A DNA stretch of 64,000 nucleotides from Saliniramus fredricksonii (GCF_900094735.1 NZ_FMBM01000001.1:1262501-1326500), one strand, 5' to 3'. Shown: positions 54,570 to 63,693, numbered from the stretch's first letter. A program made the numbers and translations. The notes: generated from the sequence alone by a model not told the origin.

Positions 54570-55370
54570 CTAGCGTTCTCCCGAACGGTCGGAGCCCATC
54601 AGGCGCGGCAGGTCGCCATAGCGTCCGATCAGGCCGAAGACGATGATTGCGAGTGCCACGAACAGAACCGCGACCACCCCCATGATCGGCGTATAGCCGT
54701 AGCGCAGGCTGTTGAAGATCTTGATCGGCAGGGTCTCGACGGTGAAACCCGCCACCATGTAGGCGACGATATACTCGTTCAGCGAGAGCACGAAGGCGAA
54801 GGCGAAGCCGGAGATGATATAGGGTGTGATCAGCGGCAAAATGACGCCGCGCAGGATCTGTCCGCGCGTGGCCCCCATGGTGCGCGCGGCTTCCACCAGC
54901 GCCATGTCGATGCTGCGCAGCCCGAGCGATATCGTCACCACCGGCAGCGTGACCAGAAAGATCGCATGGGAGATGATCGTGGCGAGCATCTGCCCGTACA
55001 TCCCCACCGACACCCAGAAGACGAGGAATCCCAGAGCCGTGATCACCGGCGGCAGCATGAAGGGGGCGACGCCCAATGTGTGCAGCGCTCGCCCGAGCCA
55101 GTTGCCGCGCGACCAGACGTACAGAGCCAGCGGCAGTGCGATCGCCACAGAGAGCGCGGCGGCGCAGGAGGCGATGATCAGCGAATGCCGCAGCGGCTCC
55201 AGCCAGTCACCCTCCCGGAACAGGGCCCCGTACCAGCGCAGCGAGAGCCCTTCGGGCGGAAAGCGCAGGCTGCGGCCCTCGTTCAGCGAGATCCCCGTCA
55301 CCACGATGATCGGCAGGGCGAGCAGGAAGAGAATGAAGCAGACATAGAACAGCCTGAGTCCGTGCGTCAT
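54570..55370 (-). CDS. ABC transporter permease, PotC-like
   Basis: A 266-residue inner-membrane permease with six membrane segments and the EAA loop DMALVEAARTMGATRGQILR near residue 154. Its type is that of spermidine/putrescine/2-aminoethylphosphonate/Fe-type importers. It overlaps the upstream permease gene by 4 bases. It pairs with the PotB-like subunit. Confidence 0.87.
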   Translation of the reverse strand: MTHGLRLFYVCFILFLLALPIIVVTGISLNEGRSLRFPPEGLSLRWYGALFREGDWLEPLRHSLIIASCAAALSVAIALPLALYVWSRGNWLGRALHTLGVAPFMLPPVITALGFLVFWVSVGMYGQMLATIISHAIFLVTLPVVTISLGLRSIDMALVEAARTMGATRGQILRGVILPLITPYIISGFAFAFVLSLNEYIVAYMVAGFTVETLPIKIFNSLRYGYTPIMGVVAVLFVALAIIVFGLIGRYGDLPRLMGSDRSGER

Positions 55371-56251
55371 CGCCGCCCCCCGTTCTCACGCCCCAGAAGC
55401 AACGTCAGCCCCACAAGCAGAAGCGCGACCAGCAGGAGCACGATCGCCATTGCCGCCGCGAAGGGCAGGTTCGACTGGAAGATCGCCTGGTCGGTGATGT
55501 GGACCGACAAGGTCCAGTGGTTCGGACGTCCGAGCACCTGCGGCAGCAGATAGGCACCCAGGGTAAAGACGAAGACGAGGATCGCCGCGCCGAGCACGGG
55601 CGCGCGCATCAGCGGCACCGTCACCGTGAAGAAGATGCGCAAGGGGCCCGCCCCCATCATCCGCGCCGCATCGCGCAATTCAGGATCGAGCCGCGAAACC
55701 GGCGGGTAGAGCACCAGCACCGCATAGGGAAAGGCGAGGTAGCAAAGCCCCGTCATCAGCGCGAACAGCCCCGGCGTATAGGAGCGCGGCCCGTCGATCA
55801 GCCCGAGCGCGGCGAAGAGATTGCCGATCCCGGCCGTGCGCGACAGGAGCGTCGAGATCGAGAAGCCGATGATCACTTCCGAGAGCGACAGCACGGCGAG
55901 CAACGCCACCAGCACCAGCGTCTGCACCCGGTGGCGCATGCCCGCGAGAAAGACCGTGAAGGGAAAGGCGAGCACGATGCAGATGACGGCCGCGCCGGCG
56001 GAGAGCGCCACCGAGGTATAGAGGATGCGCCCGAAGAACGGGGAGAGCAGCCGCTCATAGCTCGTCCATTCGAATCCCGGCTCGAAGAACCCGCCCGGCA
56101 CCCGGTGCGCCACGCTCACCGAAAGCATGATGGCGAAGGGAATGAGGAAGAGAACGCCGAGCGTGATCGCGGGAACAAGGCCGAACCAGCCCGGCACGGC
56201 CTTCTCGGAAACGCTGCTCGCGGGCACTTCATGAACCGCGTTCCCGCTCAT
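55367..56251 (-). CDS. ABC transporter permease, PotB-like
   Basis: A 294-residue permease with the EAA loop LRDAARMMGAGPLRIFFTVT near residue 191 and six core membrane segments. A short cytoplasmic N-terminus precedes the first helix (LVPAITLGVLFLIPFAIMLS). It overlaps the ATPase gene by 4 bases and the PotC-like gene by 4, so the operon is tightly coupled. Confidence 0.87.
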   Translation of the reverse strand: MSGNAVHEVPASSVSEKAVPGWFGLVPAITLGVLFLIPFAIMLSVSVAHRVPGGFFEPGFEWTSYERLLSPFFGRILYTSVALSAGAAVICIVLAFPFTVFLAGMRHRVQTLVLVALLAVLSLSEVIIGFSISTLLSRTAGIGNLFAALGLIDGPRSYTPGLFALMTGLCYLAFPYAVLVLYPPVSRLDPELRDAARMMGAGPLRIFFTVTVPLMRAPVLGAAILVFVFTLGAYLLPQVLGRPNHWTLSVHITDQAIFQSNLPFAAAMAIVLLLVALLLVGLTLLLGRENGGRR

Positions 56252-57306
56252 GATGCCGGCGCCTCCGGCGGCGCAAGAACGACGATACCGCCCGGCGCCG
56301 GTGCGAGGCGCAGAGCATCGCCGATCGCGACGGCGGGACGTTCGCGGGGAGCGAAGACCGCCTGCAGCCGCGTCTCGCCGAAATCCAGCGCGATCTGCAC
56401 GCTCTCGCCGAGATCGCGGATGAAGGCGACGCGTGCCGTGATCGGCCCCTGCGGATCAGGCCGCAGATCCTCCGGGCGGATCGAGAGCATGGCCGGGCCG
56501 GGTCTGGTCTTGACGCGGTCCTGCGGATCGAGCGCGAGCCGCGTGCCGCCGAGATCGACGCTGCCGTCCGATTCCAGCGTACAGGGCAGCAGGTTCGACT
56601 GGCCGATGAAGCCGGCGACGAAGGCGTTGGCCGGGTCGCGATAGATCTCCATCGGCGCGCCGGCCTGCTGCACCTTCCCCTCATTCATCACGATCACCAG
56701 ATCCGCCATGGTCAGGGCTTCCTTCTGATCATGGGTGACGACGAGGGTGGTGACGCCGAGGCGCTGTTGCAGCTGGCGCAGTTCCACCTGCATGTGCTCG
56801 CGCAGATTGGCATCGAGGGCCGAGAGCGGCTCATCGAGCAGGAAGACCTTCGGATCGATGGCGAGGCCACGCGCGATGGCCACACGCTGGCGCTGTCCCC
56901 CGGACAATTGATGGATGCGCCGCGCACCGAGCCCCGGCAATTGCACGAGTTCGAGCAACGCCGCCACCCGGTCCATCCGCGCGCGCCGTCCATGCCCCCT
57001 GATCGCCAGCGGATAGGCGATGTTGTCGGCGACATCGAGATGCGGGAAGAGCGCGAGCGACTGGAAGACCATGCCGAAATCGCGGCGGTTCGAGGCCAGT
57101 GTCGTGATCTCGCGCCCGCCCGCATGCAGGCTCCCGCCGCTCGGCTCCTCGAGCCCGGCGATCAGCCGCAACAGGGTCGTCTTGCCGCAGCCGGACGGGC
57201 CGAGCAGGCAGACGAAACAGCCGGCGGGGATTTCGATTGAGACGTCGTCGACAGCGGCGAGGCTGCCGAAACGCTTGCTCATGCCCCGAAGTGACAAAGC
57301 CGTCAT
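56248..57306 (-). CDS. ABC transporter ATP-binding protein, PotA-like
   Basis: The 352-residue ATPase has Walker A LLGPSGCGKTTLLRLIAGLE near 41, signature QLSGGQRQRVAIARGLA, Walker B VFLLDEPLSALD, His loop VVTHDQKEA, and a TOBE domain at the C-terminus (LSIRPEDLR). The start at 57306 (MTALSLRG) begins the conserved domain. A start at 57369 would add 21 residues and overlaps no gene, so it cannot be excluded. Confidence 0.88.
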   Translation of the reverse strand: MTALSLRGMSKRFGSLAAVDDVSIEIPAGCFVCLLGPSGCGKTTLLRLIAGLEEPSGGSLHAGGREITTLASNRRDFGMVFQSLALFPHLDVADNIAYPLAIRGHGRRARMDRVAALLELVQLPGLGARRIHQLSGGQRQRVAIARGLAIDPKVFLLDEPLSALDANLREHMQVELRQLQQRLGVTTLVVTHDQKEALTMADLVIVMNEGKVQQAGAPMEIYRDPANAFVAGFIGQSNLLPCTLESDGSVDLGGTRLALDPQDRVKTRPGPAMLSIRPEDLRPDPQGPITARVAFIRDLGESVQIALDFGETRLQAVFAPRERPAVAIGDALRLAPAPGGIVVLAPPEAPAS

Positions 57307-57388
57307 GCGCTTTTCCGGAAACGGGGCCGGCCCGGAAGCCGGCCCCCCTGACAGAGATCGGGCGGTCATGCGGATGCGATGACGCGGC

Positions 57389-58456
57389 TCAGCCCGTGAT
57401 CATCTCCGACCATTGCTGATTCACCCAGTCCGCGCGCTCCACGTAGAGATCGTAATAGGGCAGGATCGGCGTGCGATCGGAGGCGACGGCGTTGAATTCC
57501 TCATCCGTCAGATCGGTCAGTTCCCGTGCCACGGTCGGCGCGGTGCCGACGAAGCGCGCGAGCTTGGCCTGGATCTCCGGTCGGGCCATGTAATCGATGA
57601 AGATCTGGGCGCGATCAATCGCGTCGGATGCGCTGGAAACCACCCAGGAGCCGGAATCGAGCACGGCACCTTCCTCCGGGAAGGTCGAACGCACGGGCTG
57701 GCCGTCGGCGGCGGCGAGGCCGGTCACGTCATGGTAGTACTGCCCCATGGGAATCTCGCCGGATTCCAGCGCCTGCTGGAACTGGCCTTCATCGCGATAC
57801 CACAGGCGCACATTGTCGCGCACTTCCGAGAGCTTCTCGAGCACCTGCATGACGCCGTCCTCGTCGGCGAGGATCTCCGTGCCGCCGAAATGGGTCGTCG
57901 CGGTAATCTCCAGAAGGAAGGAGTTGGAGGCAAGCGCCAGCAGGCCGAGGCGGTCGCGATTGGCGGGATCCCACAGGGCCTGCCAGGAGGTCGGAGGCTC
58001 GGGATAGATATCGGTATTGGTCACCAGCGTGATGTACCAGCTCACCGCGCCGGTGCCGTAGAAGCGCCCGTCATCATAGGCATGGACAAAATGCTCGGGC
58101 AGGTTGGCGCGGTTGGGCACCGCATCCGGGTCGAGTTCGGCCCACAAACCGGCGCTCTGGCCGCGAATGCGCGCCACCTGCGCCATCATCGAGACATCCG
58201 CCGGCGCCTGGCCCGCGCGGGCGGCCTGTTGCAGCTGCACCAGCCAGGCCTCGCCCGTCGGCTGGCCGATCGATTCAACCTCGATCCCGGTCTCCGCCGT
58301 GAAATCGGGGAAGATATGGGCGTCGAAACTGTCCTGGAAGTAGCCGCCATAGGTGCCGATCTTGAGCGGTGCCGATTGCGCCCGCAGGATCGCCGGTGCG
58401 GCCATCAGGCTGATGCCGGTGGCCGCGCCGCCGATCAGAAAACTGCGTCTTCTCAT
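57389..58456 (-). CDS. ABC transporter substrate-binding protein, PotD-like
   Basis: This 355-residue periplasmic protein has a Tat-type signal MRRRSFLIGGAATGISLMAA ending near ILRAQS (residue 26). The mature PotD-type fold includes LKIGTYGGYFQDSFDAHIFP, NLPEHFVHAYDDGRFYG, PTSWQALWDPANRDRLGLLA and EYM-like C-terminal repeats. The compound is probably a polyamine or a related cation, by family. It is the first gene of the leftward operon with the ATPase, two permeases and a nitrilase-family enzyme. Confidence 0.87.
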   Translation of the reverse strand: MRRRSFLIGGAATGISLMAAPAILRAQSAPLKIGTYGGYFQDSFDAHIFPDFTAETGIEVESIGQPTGEAWLVQLQQAARAGQAPADVSMMAQVARIRGQSAGLWAELDPDAVPNRANLPEHFVHAYDDGRFYGTGAVSWYITLVTNTDIYPEPPTSWQALWDPANRDRLGLLALASNSFLLEITATTHFGGTEILADEDGVMQVLEKLSEVRDNVRLWYRDEGQFQQALESGEIPMGQYYHDVTGLAAADGQPVRSTFPEEGAVLDSGSWVVSSASDAIDRAQIFIDYMARPEIQAKLARFVGTAPTVARELTDLTDEEFNAVASDRTPILPYYDLYVERADWVNQQWSEMITG

Positions 58457-58676
58457 GGTAATGCTCCCTGTCCGTGCACGGATTTCCCGACCTCGCCGGC
58501 TTTTTTTCTCCGCGCCGCCCCTCATGGATTGATACCGCCGCCGGATTGCCCCGCGGCACCTTGCGTGATTGAACACGCCGAGGGCAGGCTTAGCAAGATG
58601 CAGGCCGCTTCGCATGGGTGCGTCATCACGCAGGTGCGATATGCGGCTTCGCAATGCGGCGAGCGGGAGAGGGGCA

Positions 58677-59201
58677 ATGCGCGAACTGATCATCGACGAC
58701 GTCGACAGCGGGACCAGCCGCCTCGGCAGGGCCTGGCGGCTGGTCGGCGATACGGTCATGGGCGGTGTCTCGCGCGGCACGCTGACGCAGGAGACCGTGG
58801 CCGGGCGCGCAGCACGGCGCATGCGCGGCAGCGTGAGCCTCGAAAACAACGGCGGCTTCCTGCAGATGGCCCTCGATCTCGCACCCGATGGCGAGGTTTT
58901 CGACGCGTCCGGCATGGCGGGTCTTGGTCTGACGGTTTGCGGCAATGGCGAGGACTACAATGTCCACCTGCGCACCCGCGATCTCGACCGGCCATGGCAA
59001 TCCTTCCGCGCGCGCTTTCATGCAGGCCCTGAATGGCGGCAGGTCACCTTGCCGTTTTCCGCTTTTACCGCCCATCGCACCGAGGCGCCGTTGCGGCTGG
59101 AGCGGCTGCACAGGATCGGACTCGTCGCCATCGGGCGCGCCTTCGAGGCTGATCTCGCCATCGCCCGGCTGGTCTTCTTCTGTGCTGATGATGCCGCATG
59201 A
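58677..59201 (+). CDS. CIA30-family protein
   Basis: A 174-residue beta-rich protein carrying the CIA30/NDUFAF1-like pattern (WRLVGDTVMGGVSRGTL, RGSVSLENNGGFLQMALDLA, LRTRDLDRPWQSFRARFHAG). Mitochondrial members assist complex I assembly. The bacterial ones are of unknown role and have a carbohydrate-binding-like jellyroll. The start at 58677 follows GGGAGAGGGG. The 220 bases between it and the divergent binding-protein gene hold no gene. Confidence 0.82.
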   Translation: MRELIIDDVDSGTSRLGRAWRLVGDTVMGGVSRGTLTQETVAGRAARRMRGSVSLENNGGFLQMALDLAPDGEVFDASGMAGLGLTVCGNGEDYNVHLRTRDLDRPWQSFRARFHAGPEWRQVTLPFSAFTAHRTEAPLRLERLHRIGLVAIGRAFEADLAIARLVFFCADDAA

Positions 59202-59348
59202 GGGTGCGATTGCGCGCCTTCCCCCTTGCCCTCGCGCGGCCGCCCGGCCAAGATCGGATGTCGAAGCTGTTGCGGCGTGCGGGTAAGACATGTCGATACT
59301 GCCGCAGCCGGAGGCGATGTCGACTGGGGCGAAGACGGGGGACGTATT

Positions 59349-60239
59349 TTGGATTGGGACAAGGTCCGCATCTTCTTCACGGTGGCGGAGGCCGGCTCGT
59401 TCACGCGCGCCGGTGAGGATCTCGGCCTGAGTCAATCCGCCGTGAGCCGCCAGATCAGCGCGCTGGAGCGGGAATTGCACGCGCCGCTGTTCCACCGGCA
59501 TGCGCGCGGCCTGCTCCTGACAGAGCAGGGTGACCTTCTGTTTCGCGCTGCCCGTGACATGAAAATGCGGCTGGAGAGCACCCGGGCGCGGCTCTCCGAG
59601 ACCAGCGAGCGCCCCTCCGGCACGCTGAAGGTGACCACGACGGTGGGGCTTGGCTCGCTCTGGCTGACCCAGCGCATCCCTGAATTCATGGATCTCTACC
59701 CGGATATCAGCGTCGAGATGCTGCTCTCCAACGAAGAGCTCGATCTCGCCATGCGCGAGGCGGATGTAGCGATCCGGCTGCGTCAGCCGACACAGCCGGA
59801 CCTGATCCAGCGCCGGCTCTTCACGGTGCATTTCCACGTCTACGCCTCGCCCGACTATATCAAGCGCTTCGGTGAGCCAAAGGCGCTGGAGGAGCTCGAC
59901 GATCACCGCCTGCTCGCCTTCGGCGGCGATCAGCCCTCCTATCTGCTGGGTGTGCACTGGCTCGCCACGGCAGGGCGCGATCTGCGCAATCCGCGTCCCT
60001 ATCGCTGCGTGATCAACAATATCAGCGGCCTGAAGACGGCGGTGGAGAACGGGGCGGGAATCGCCGTCCTGCCCGATTACGTCACCGATCAGAACAACCA
60101 GCTGGTCCAGGTTCTGCGTGATATCGAGATGCCGGCATTGGAATCCTACCTCGTCTACGCCGAGGAGATGCGTTCCGTGGCCCGTGTTCAGGTTTTTCGC
60201 GACTTCCTCGTCTCGAAGGCGCAGCGCTGGACCTATTGA
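59349..60239 (+). CDS. LysR-family transcriptional regulator
   Basis: A 296-residue LysR protein. The HTH is at residues 1-60 (DWDKVRIFFTVAEAGSFTRA, LSQSAVSRQISALERELHAP) and an effector domain follows (LKVTTTVGLGSLWLTQRIPE, GAGIAVLPDYVTDQNNQLVQ). No ATG fits; a TTG at 59349 preceded by GGGGG at a normal distance gives the family's usual N-terminus LDWDKVRIFF, so a TTG start is proposed. The open frame upstream has no homology. Its targets are unknown; the neighbouring ABC operon and CIA30 gene are candidates. Confidence 0.85.
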   Translation: MDWDKVRIFFTVAEAGSFTRAGEDLGLSQSAVSRQISALERELHAPLFHRHARGLLLTEQGDLLFRAARDMKMRLESTRARLSETSERPSGTLKVTTTVGLGSLWLTQRIPEFMDLYPDISVEMLLSNEELDLAMREADVAIRLRQPTQPDLIQRRLFTVHFHVYASPDYIKRFGEPKALEELDDHRLLAFGGDQPSYLLGVHWLATAGRDLRNPRPYRCVINNISGLKTAVENGAGIAVLPDYVTDQNNQLVQVLRDIEMPALESYLVYAEEMRSVARVQVFRDFLVSKAQRWTY

Positions 60240-60601
60240 GCGGGGACGCTGCGACATCGGCCGGATTGTGTACGATTTTCCTGCAAAGCGCCGTTGCACG
60301 AACGCAAGAGCGCATCGGCAGCTTGCATGATCATTGCGTAGGATCCGAAAAAGTCGCAAGATCATTTCTTCGTCCCGCAATGCCGGCATGTCGCAGCAGC
60401 TCATGGCGTAAATGTGACCAAGACATGCGCAGCGTGCATATCTGTTGCGCGACCCGGTGCATTGCAAAAAGGCAGGCTGCGCGTCATATCACCCGTGGCT
60501 GAAGGCAACGGAGCCGCCATTCCTCCCGGCGGTTTTCCGTTTCGGCCGTTCCCCTCTGGAAGGTTTCCGACACTCCCAGTCGAAACCGGACCAACTTTTC
60601 A
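60240..60601 (+). other. gene-free region, candidate small RNA before a terminator
   Basis: This region has no supportable ORF. It ends in a strong rho-independent terminator 363 bases after the LysR stop, too far to be an ordinary terminator for that gene. Small self-complementary patches (GGTTTCCGAC with GTCGAAACC near 60562-60586) precede it. A + strand small RNA ending at 60633 is possible. Confidence 0.4.
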
Positions 60602-60633
60602 GGCCAGTTCCCCGCGTGGAACTGGCCTTTTTT
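60602..60633 (+). terminator. rho-independent terminator
   Basis: GGCCAGTTCC (60602-60611), loop CCGCGT, and GGAACTGGCC (60618-60627) form a perfect 10-bp stem followed by six Ts. It acts on the + strand only; the other side lacks a U-run. Confidence 0.92.
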
Positions 60634-60665
60634 CTTGAAGGGTCGTGATCGGTTCGCAGGCCGGC

Positions 60666-61457
60666 TCAGCGCCCCGTAAAGACCGGCTTGCGCTTTTCCC
60701 TGAAGGCGGTGACACCCTCCTCGAAATCGTCACTGCGGCCCAGTTTCGCCTGCAGCCGCGCTTCGAGATTGAGTTGGCTCGCCAGATCGTTGTCGAGGCT
60801 CTCGCGCACGGCCTGTTTCATCGCCTGCTGCGCAAGCGGCGCGCCGGCGGCGAGGCTCTGCGCGAAGGCGCGCGCATCGGCTGGAAAGCTCTCATCGGGA
60901 AAGACCTTGGCCACGAGCCCCATGCGCAGCGCCTCCCCGGCGGAAACCGGCTCGGCGGTGAGCATCAGGGCGAGCGCGCGTCTGGGCCCCACGAGCCGCG
61001 GCAGGATCCAGGTCCCGCCCGCATCGGGCAGGAGTGCGATCTTCGCGAAGGCCTGCTGCAAATTCGCCGACTGTGCCGCGATCGCGATGTCGCAGGCGAG
61101 CGCGATATTCGCCGCCGCCCCCGCCGCCGGGCCGTTCAGCGCGGCGATGGTGAGTTTGGGATAATCGGCGAGCGTCAGGACGAGGGGATTGTATTCGCGC
61201 AGGAGCGTCTCTTCCAGATCGGCGCGCCCGTCCGGGCCGAGCGGCAATTCGGCAGTGAGATCCTGGCCGGCGCAGAAGGCGCGGCCCGCGCCCGTGAGCA
61301 TGACGACGCGCACCTGCTCGTCCGCAGCGTGTTCGGCAAGCGCTGCGCGCAGCTCTGCGTGCATCTGCGAGGTGAGGGCGTTGAGACGCGCCGGGCGGTT
61401 CAGGGTGATGATCGCGACGGCATCCTCGCGGGTGCTGGTGATCACGGGTTCGCTCAT
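60666..61457 (-). CDS. enoyl-CoA hydratase/isomerase, PaaG-like
   Basis: A 263-residue crotonase-fold protein with oxyanion-hole blocks FCAGQDL (residue 64) and ALNGPAAGAAANIALACD (105-122), and LLPDAGGTWILPRLVGPRRA. This last block, with Asp in place of the usual hydratase Glu, is characteristic of PaaG-type isomerases of the phenylacetyl-CoA pathway. No other paa genes are present, so a different acyl-CoA isomerisation is possible. It overlaps the uracil-DNA-glycosylase-like gene by 4 bases. Confidence 0.85.
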   Translation of the reverse strand: MSEPVITSTREDAVAIITLNRPARLNALTSQMHAELRAALAEHAADEQVRVVMLTGAGRAFCAGQDLTAELPLGPDGRADLEETLLREYNPLVLTLADYPKLTIAALNGPAAGAAANIALACDIAIAAQSANLQQAFAKIALLPDAGGTWILPRLVGPRRALALMLTAEPVSAGEALRMGLVAKVFPDESFPADARAFAQSLAAGAPLAQQAMKQAVRESLDNDLASQLNLEARLQAKLGRSDDFEEGVTAFREKRKPVFTGR

Positions 61458-62122
61458 CGGTTTTCCTCCGCGCGCGCGGCGTCAGTCATCAGCGCCGCGA
61501 CATCTTCACGCAGGATGGGCAAAAGTTCGGCTGCGAACCACGGGTTTTTGCGCAGCCAGGCATTGTTGCGCCAGGACGGATGCGGCAGCGGCAGGATACG
61601 CGGTTCGCGGGCGCCGGGATAGTAGTCGCGCCAGTTCCGCACGGTTTCGGTCAGGCTCGCGCCCATCGACTTGCCGAGATGGTAGCGCTGGGCATGGATG
61701 CCGATGGTCAGGACCAGGGCGATCCGGGGCAGCCGGCTCAGCACCGTCTCACGCCAGGCGGGCGCGCATTCGCGGCGCGGCGGCAGATCCCCGCCCTTGG
61801 CATCGTAGCCGGGAAAGCAATGGCCCATCGGCACGATGGCGATGCGGGCGGGATCGTAGAACTGCGCCTCGTCGAGGCCGAGCCAGTCACGCAGCCGCAC
61901 GCCGGACGGGTCATGGAAGGGCAGGCCGCTGAGATGGGCGCGGTTGCCCGGCGCCTGGCTCGCGATCAGGATGCGTGCGCGCGCATCCGCCTGTATGATC
62001 GGGCGCGGATCATGCGGCAGGGGAGGGCCGAACCGGGGCGCATCCCGGCAGATGCGACAGGCGCGCAACTGCCCGATCACCATATCGAGATCGCCGGATT
62101 CCGGCATCGGCGCCTTCGCCAT
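61454..62122 (-). CDS. uracil-DNA glycosylase family protein
   Basis: A 222-residue protein. The N-terminal CRICRD, the first active-site block ILIASQAPGNRAHLSGLPFH and the C-terminal LPLPHPSWRNNAWL (His-Pro-Ser loop) identify the UDG superfamily, in a subgroup different from Ung. It may excise damaged bases or be inactive on DNA; only one Cys pair is visible, so a full iron-sulfur cluster as in family 4 is doubtful. The start at 62122 is preferred over 62149 because of GGGAT spacing. Confidence 0.8.
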   Translation of the reverse strand: MAKAPMPESGDLDMVIGQLRACRICRDAPRFGPPLPHDPRPIIQADARARILIASQAPGNRAHLSGLPFHDPSGVRLRDWLGLDEAQFYDPARIAIVPMGHCFPGYDAKGGDLPPRRECAPAWRETVLSRLPRIALVLTIGIHAQRYHLGKSMGASLTETVRNWRDYYPGAREPRILPLPHPSWRNNAWLRKNPWFAAELLPILREDVAALMTDAARAEENR

Positions 62123-62135
62123 GGAGCGATCCCGT

Positions 62136-62744
62136 TCAGGCGGCGGCACTCGGGCGCGCCTTCAGGGCGCCGTGCCAGCGCCTGACATGGGTGAATTCCT
62201 CCGGAATGGTCAGCTTTGCCGGTTTCATGAAATCGAGCGCCACGAGGCCGGTAATGTCGGCGATGCTGAAATCGCCTGCGAGGAATTCGGTCCTGGCAAG
62301 CCGCTCATCCAGAAGGGCCAGGAATTTCTGCACTTTCAGCTTGTTGGCCTCCCCCCATTCCGGCACTTGCGGCACCTCCATCTCGGCCATGGCGGGATGC
62401 AGGTGGCGGAATACGGCCGCAACCGTGTCGAGCAGACCGAATTCCACCCGCCTTTGCCACATCTCCACCTGCGCGCGCTCAAGGGCGCCGGTGCCGAAGA
62501 GCGACGGCTTGGGGAAGAGTTCCTCGAAATAGCGGCAGATGGCGATCGATTCGGCGATCACGGCGCCATCGTCGAGGACGAGCACGGGCGTGCGCTGCAT
62601 CGGATTGAGCGCCGTGAATTCCGGCGAGCGCTGCGCCAGCGCCCCGATATCGACGGGCTGCGTCGCCACCTCGATACACTTTTCCGCCAGATAGATGCGC
62701 ACCCGTCTGGGATTGGGCGCACGACCGCCATCATAGAGCTTCAT
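62136..62744 (-). CDS. glutathione S-transferase family protein
   Basis: The 202-residue GST begins MKLYDGGRAPNPRRVRIYLA, with Asn-Pro-Arg at the usual Ser/Cys position. NPMQRTPVLVLDDGAVIAES forms the glutathione site, and the C-terminal helical domain has the N-capping FLAGDFSIADITGLVALDF. It may conjugate or isomerise electrophiles. A second Met one codon upstream (62747) is an equally possible start. It is 13 bases before the UDG-like gene and probably shares its transcript. Confidence 0.87.
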   Translation of the reverse strand: MKLYDGGRAPNPRRVRIYLAEKCIEVATQPVDIGALAQRSPEFTALNPMQRTPVLVLDDGAVIAESIAICRYFEELFPKPSLFGTGALERAQVEMWQRRVEFGLLDTVAAVFRHLHPAMAEMEVPQVPEWGEANKLKVQKFLALLDERLARTEFLAGDFSIADITGLVALDFMKPAKLTIPEEFTHVRRWHGALKARPSAAA

Positions 62745-62838
62745 CATTGACCCCCGTTTGAAAGAAGGGGAGCACAGCGCCGGCATGGGGTCAATTGCGG
62801 GGCATGTCGGGACAAAAACCCGGTCATGCCCGACGTAT

Positions 62839-62865
62839 AAAAAAAGGCCCGGACATGCCGGGCCT
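62839..62865 (-). terminator. rho-independent terminator on the - strand
   Basis: AGGCCCGG (62845-62852) and CCGGGCCT (62858-62865) flank ACATG. On the - strand the stem is followed by a run of about seven Us. It ends the transcript of the nuclease-like gene at 63016-63606. The 150 bases between them hold no gene. Confidence 0.88.
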
Positions 62866-63015
62866 ATAGTGGAAGAAGGGTCTCGGTACAACCCTCGAAG
62901 GGGTCCTCGGAACCGCCGTGAATTCCGGCACGCCGTGCCCGGCATCGTTGCGGTAACAAGCCTGTAACGCGGCTGCCGGCGTGTCAGTTCCGCTGCGGCA
63001 ATAGGCAGGGCGGAG

Positions 63016-63606
63016 TCAATTCAGCCGGGCACGGATCATGCTCTCCTCGAATCGCCCCGACCACATGCCGCGCTTCTCGGCCCGGGCTTCCATCTCCTCG
63101 TTGCGATAGGTCTCCCCCGCCAGCGCATGGCCGGCGAGCACCATCGCGCCGGCCAGGTCGCGCCCGTCGACGAAACAGCGCGCCACGGTGATGCCGCTGC
63201 GCCGGGTATCGCCGGGCACGCAGCGCACCGGATCTTCGTCGATCAGGGCGGCGAGGGCATCGCGGGCCGCCGCGCCGCAACGGTAATCGAGATCGTCGCG
63301 GCGGCAGAACATTTCCGGTGGCGGCGCGGCGATTCCCGCCAGCCGGTAGCTGGTCCCCGCGACCGCGATGACATCGCCGCGCAGGGCGGTGGCATGGCCG
63401 AGCACGGCCTCGCTGCCACGATCGACGGCGAGCAGATAGATCACCATGGCGCCGATCACGAGCGCCATCAGCGCGAGCAGCCGCCGCGATCCCGGACGCC
63501 CGCGCGCCGAGAGATTGCGCATCATGCGCCGGCGCGCGCGCCGGCCGGCCCGCCGCCGCAGGGCATGGGCGCGTTCGGATTTTTTTTGCTGCGGGTCGAT
63601 GATCAT
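63016..63606 (-). CDS. membrane-anchored staphylococcal-nuclease-like protein
   Basis: The 196-residue protein has a strongly basic cytoplasmic N-terminus (residues 8-42, rich in Arg), one membrane helix (about 43-61, LLALMALVIGAMVIYLLAVD), and then an extracytoplasmic SNase-like domain (RLAGIAAPPPEMFC, ALIDEDPVRCVPGDTRRSGI, ARCFVDGRDLAGAMVLAGHA, EARAEKRGMWSG). The calcium-binding GIDAP-type Asp is replaced by Ala. Cys residues in place of usual loops suggest disulfides. Catalytic competence is doubtful. Confidence 0.75.
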   Translation of the reverse strand: MIIDPQQKKSERAHALRRRAGRRARRRMMRNLSARGRPGSRRLLALMALVIGAMVIYLLAVDRGSEAVLGHATALRGDVIAVAGTSYRLAGIAAPPPEMFCRRDDLDYRCGAAARDALAALIDEDPVRCVPGDTRRSGITVARCFVDGRDLAGAMVLAGHALAGETYRNEEMEARAEKRGMWSGRFEESMIRARLN

Positions 63607-63693
63607 GAGGCCAACATTAACGAATTCTGCGCATTCTGGCGAATGTCATAACGCGAATCGCTGCGTAAACCGTTAACGGTACTGGTTTTTTGC

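Noticed and set aside
60602-60633. Terminator of the LysR gene
   Set aside because: It is 363 bases downstream of the stop with no coding sequence between. This is possible but unusual, so it is reported as an orphan terminator instead.
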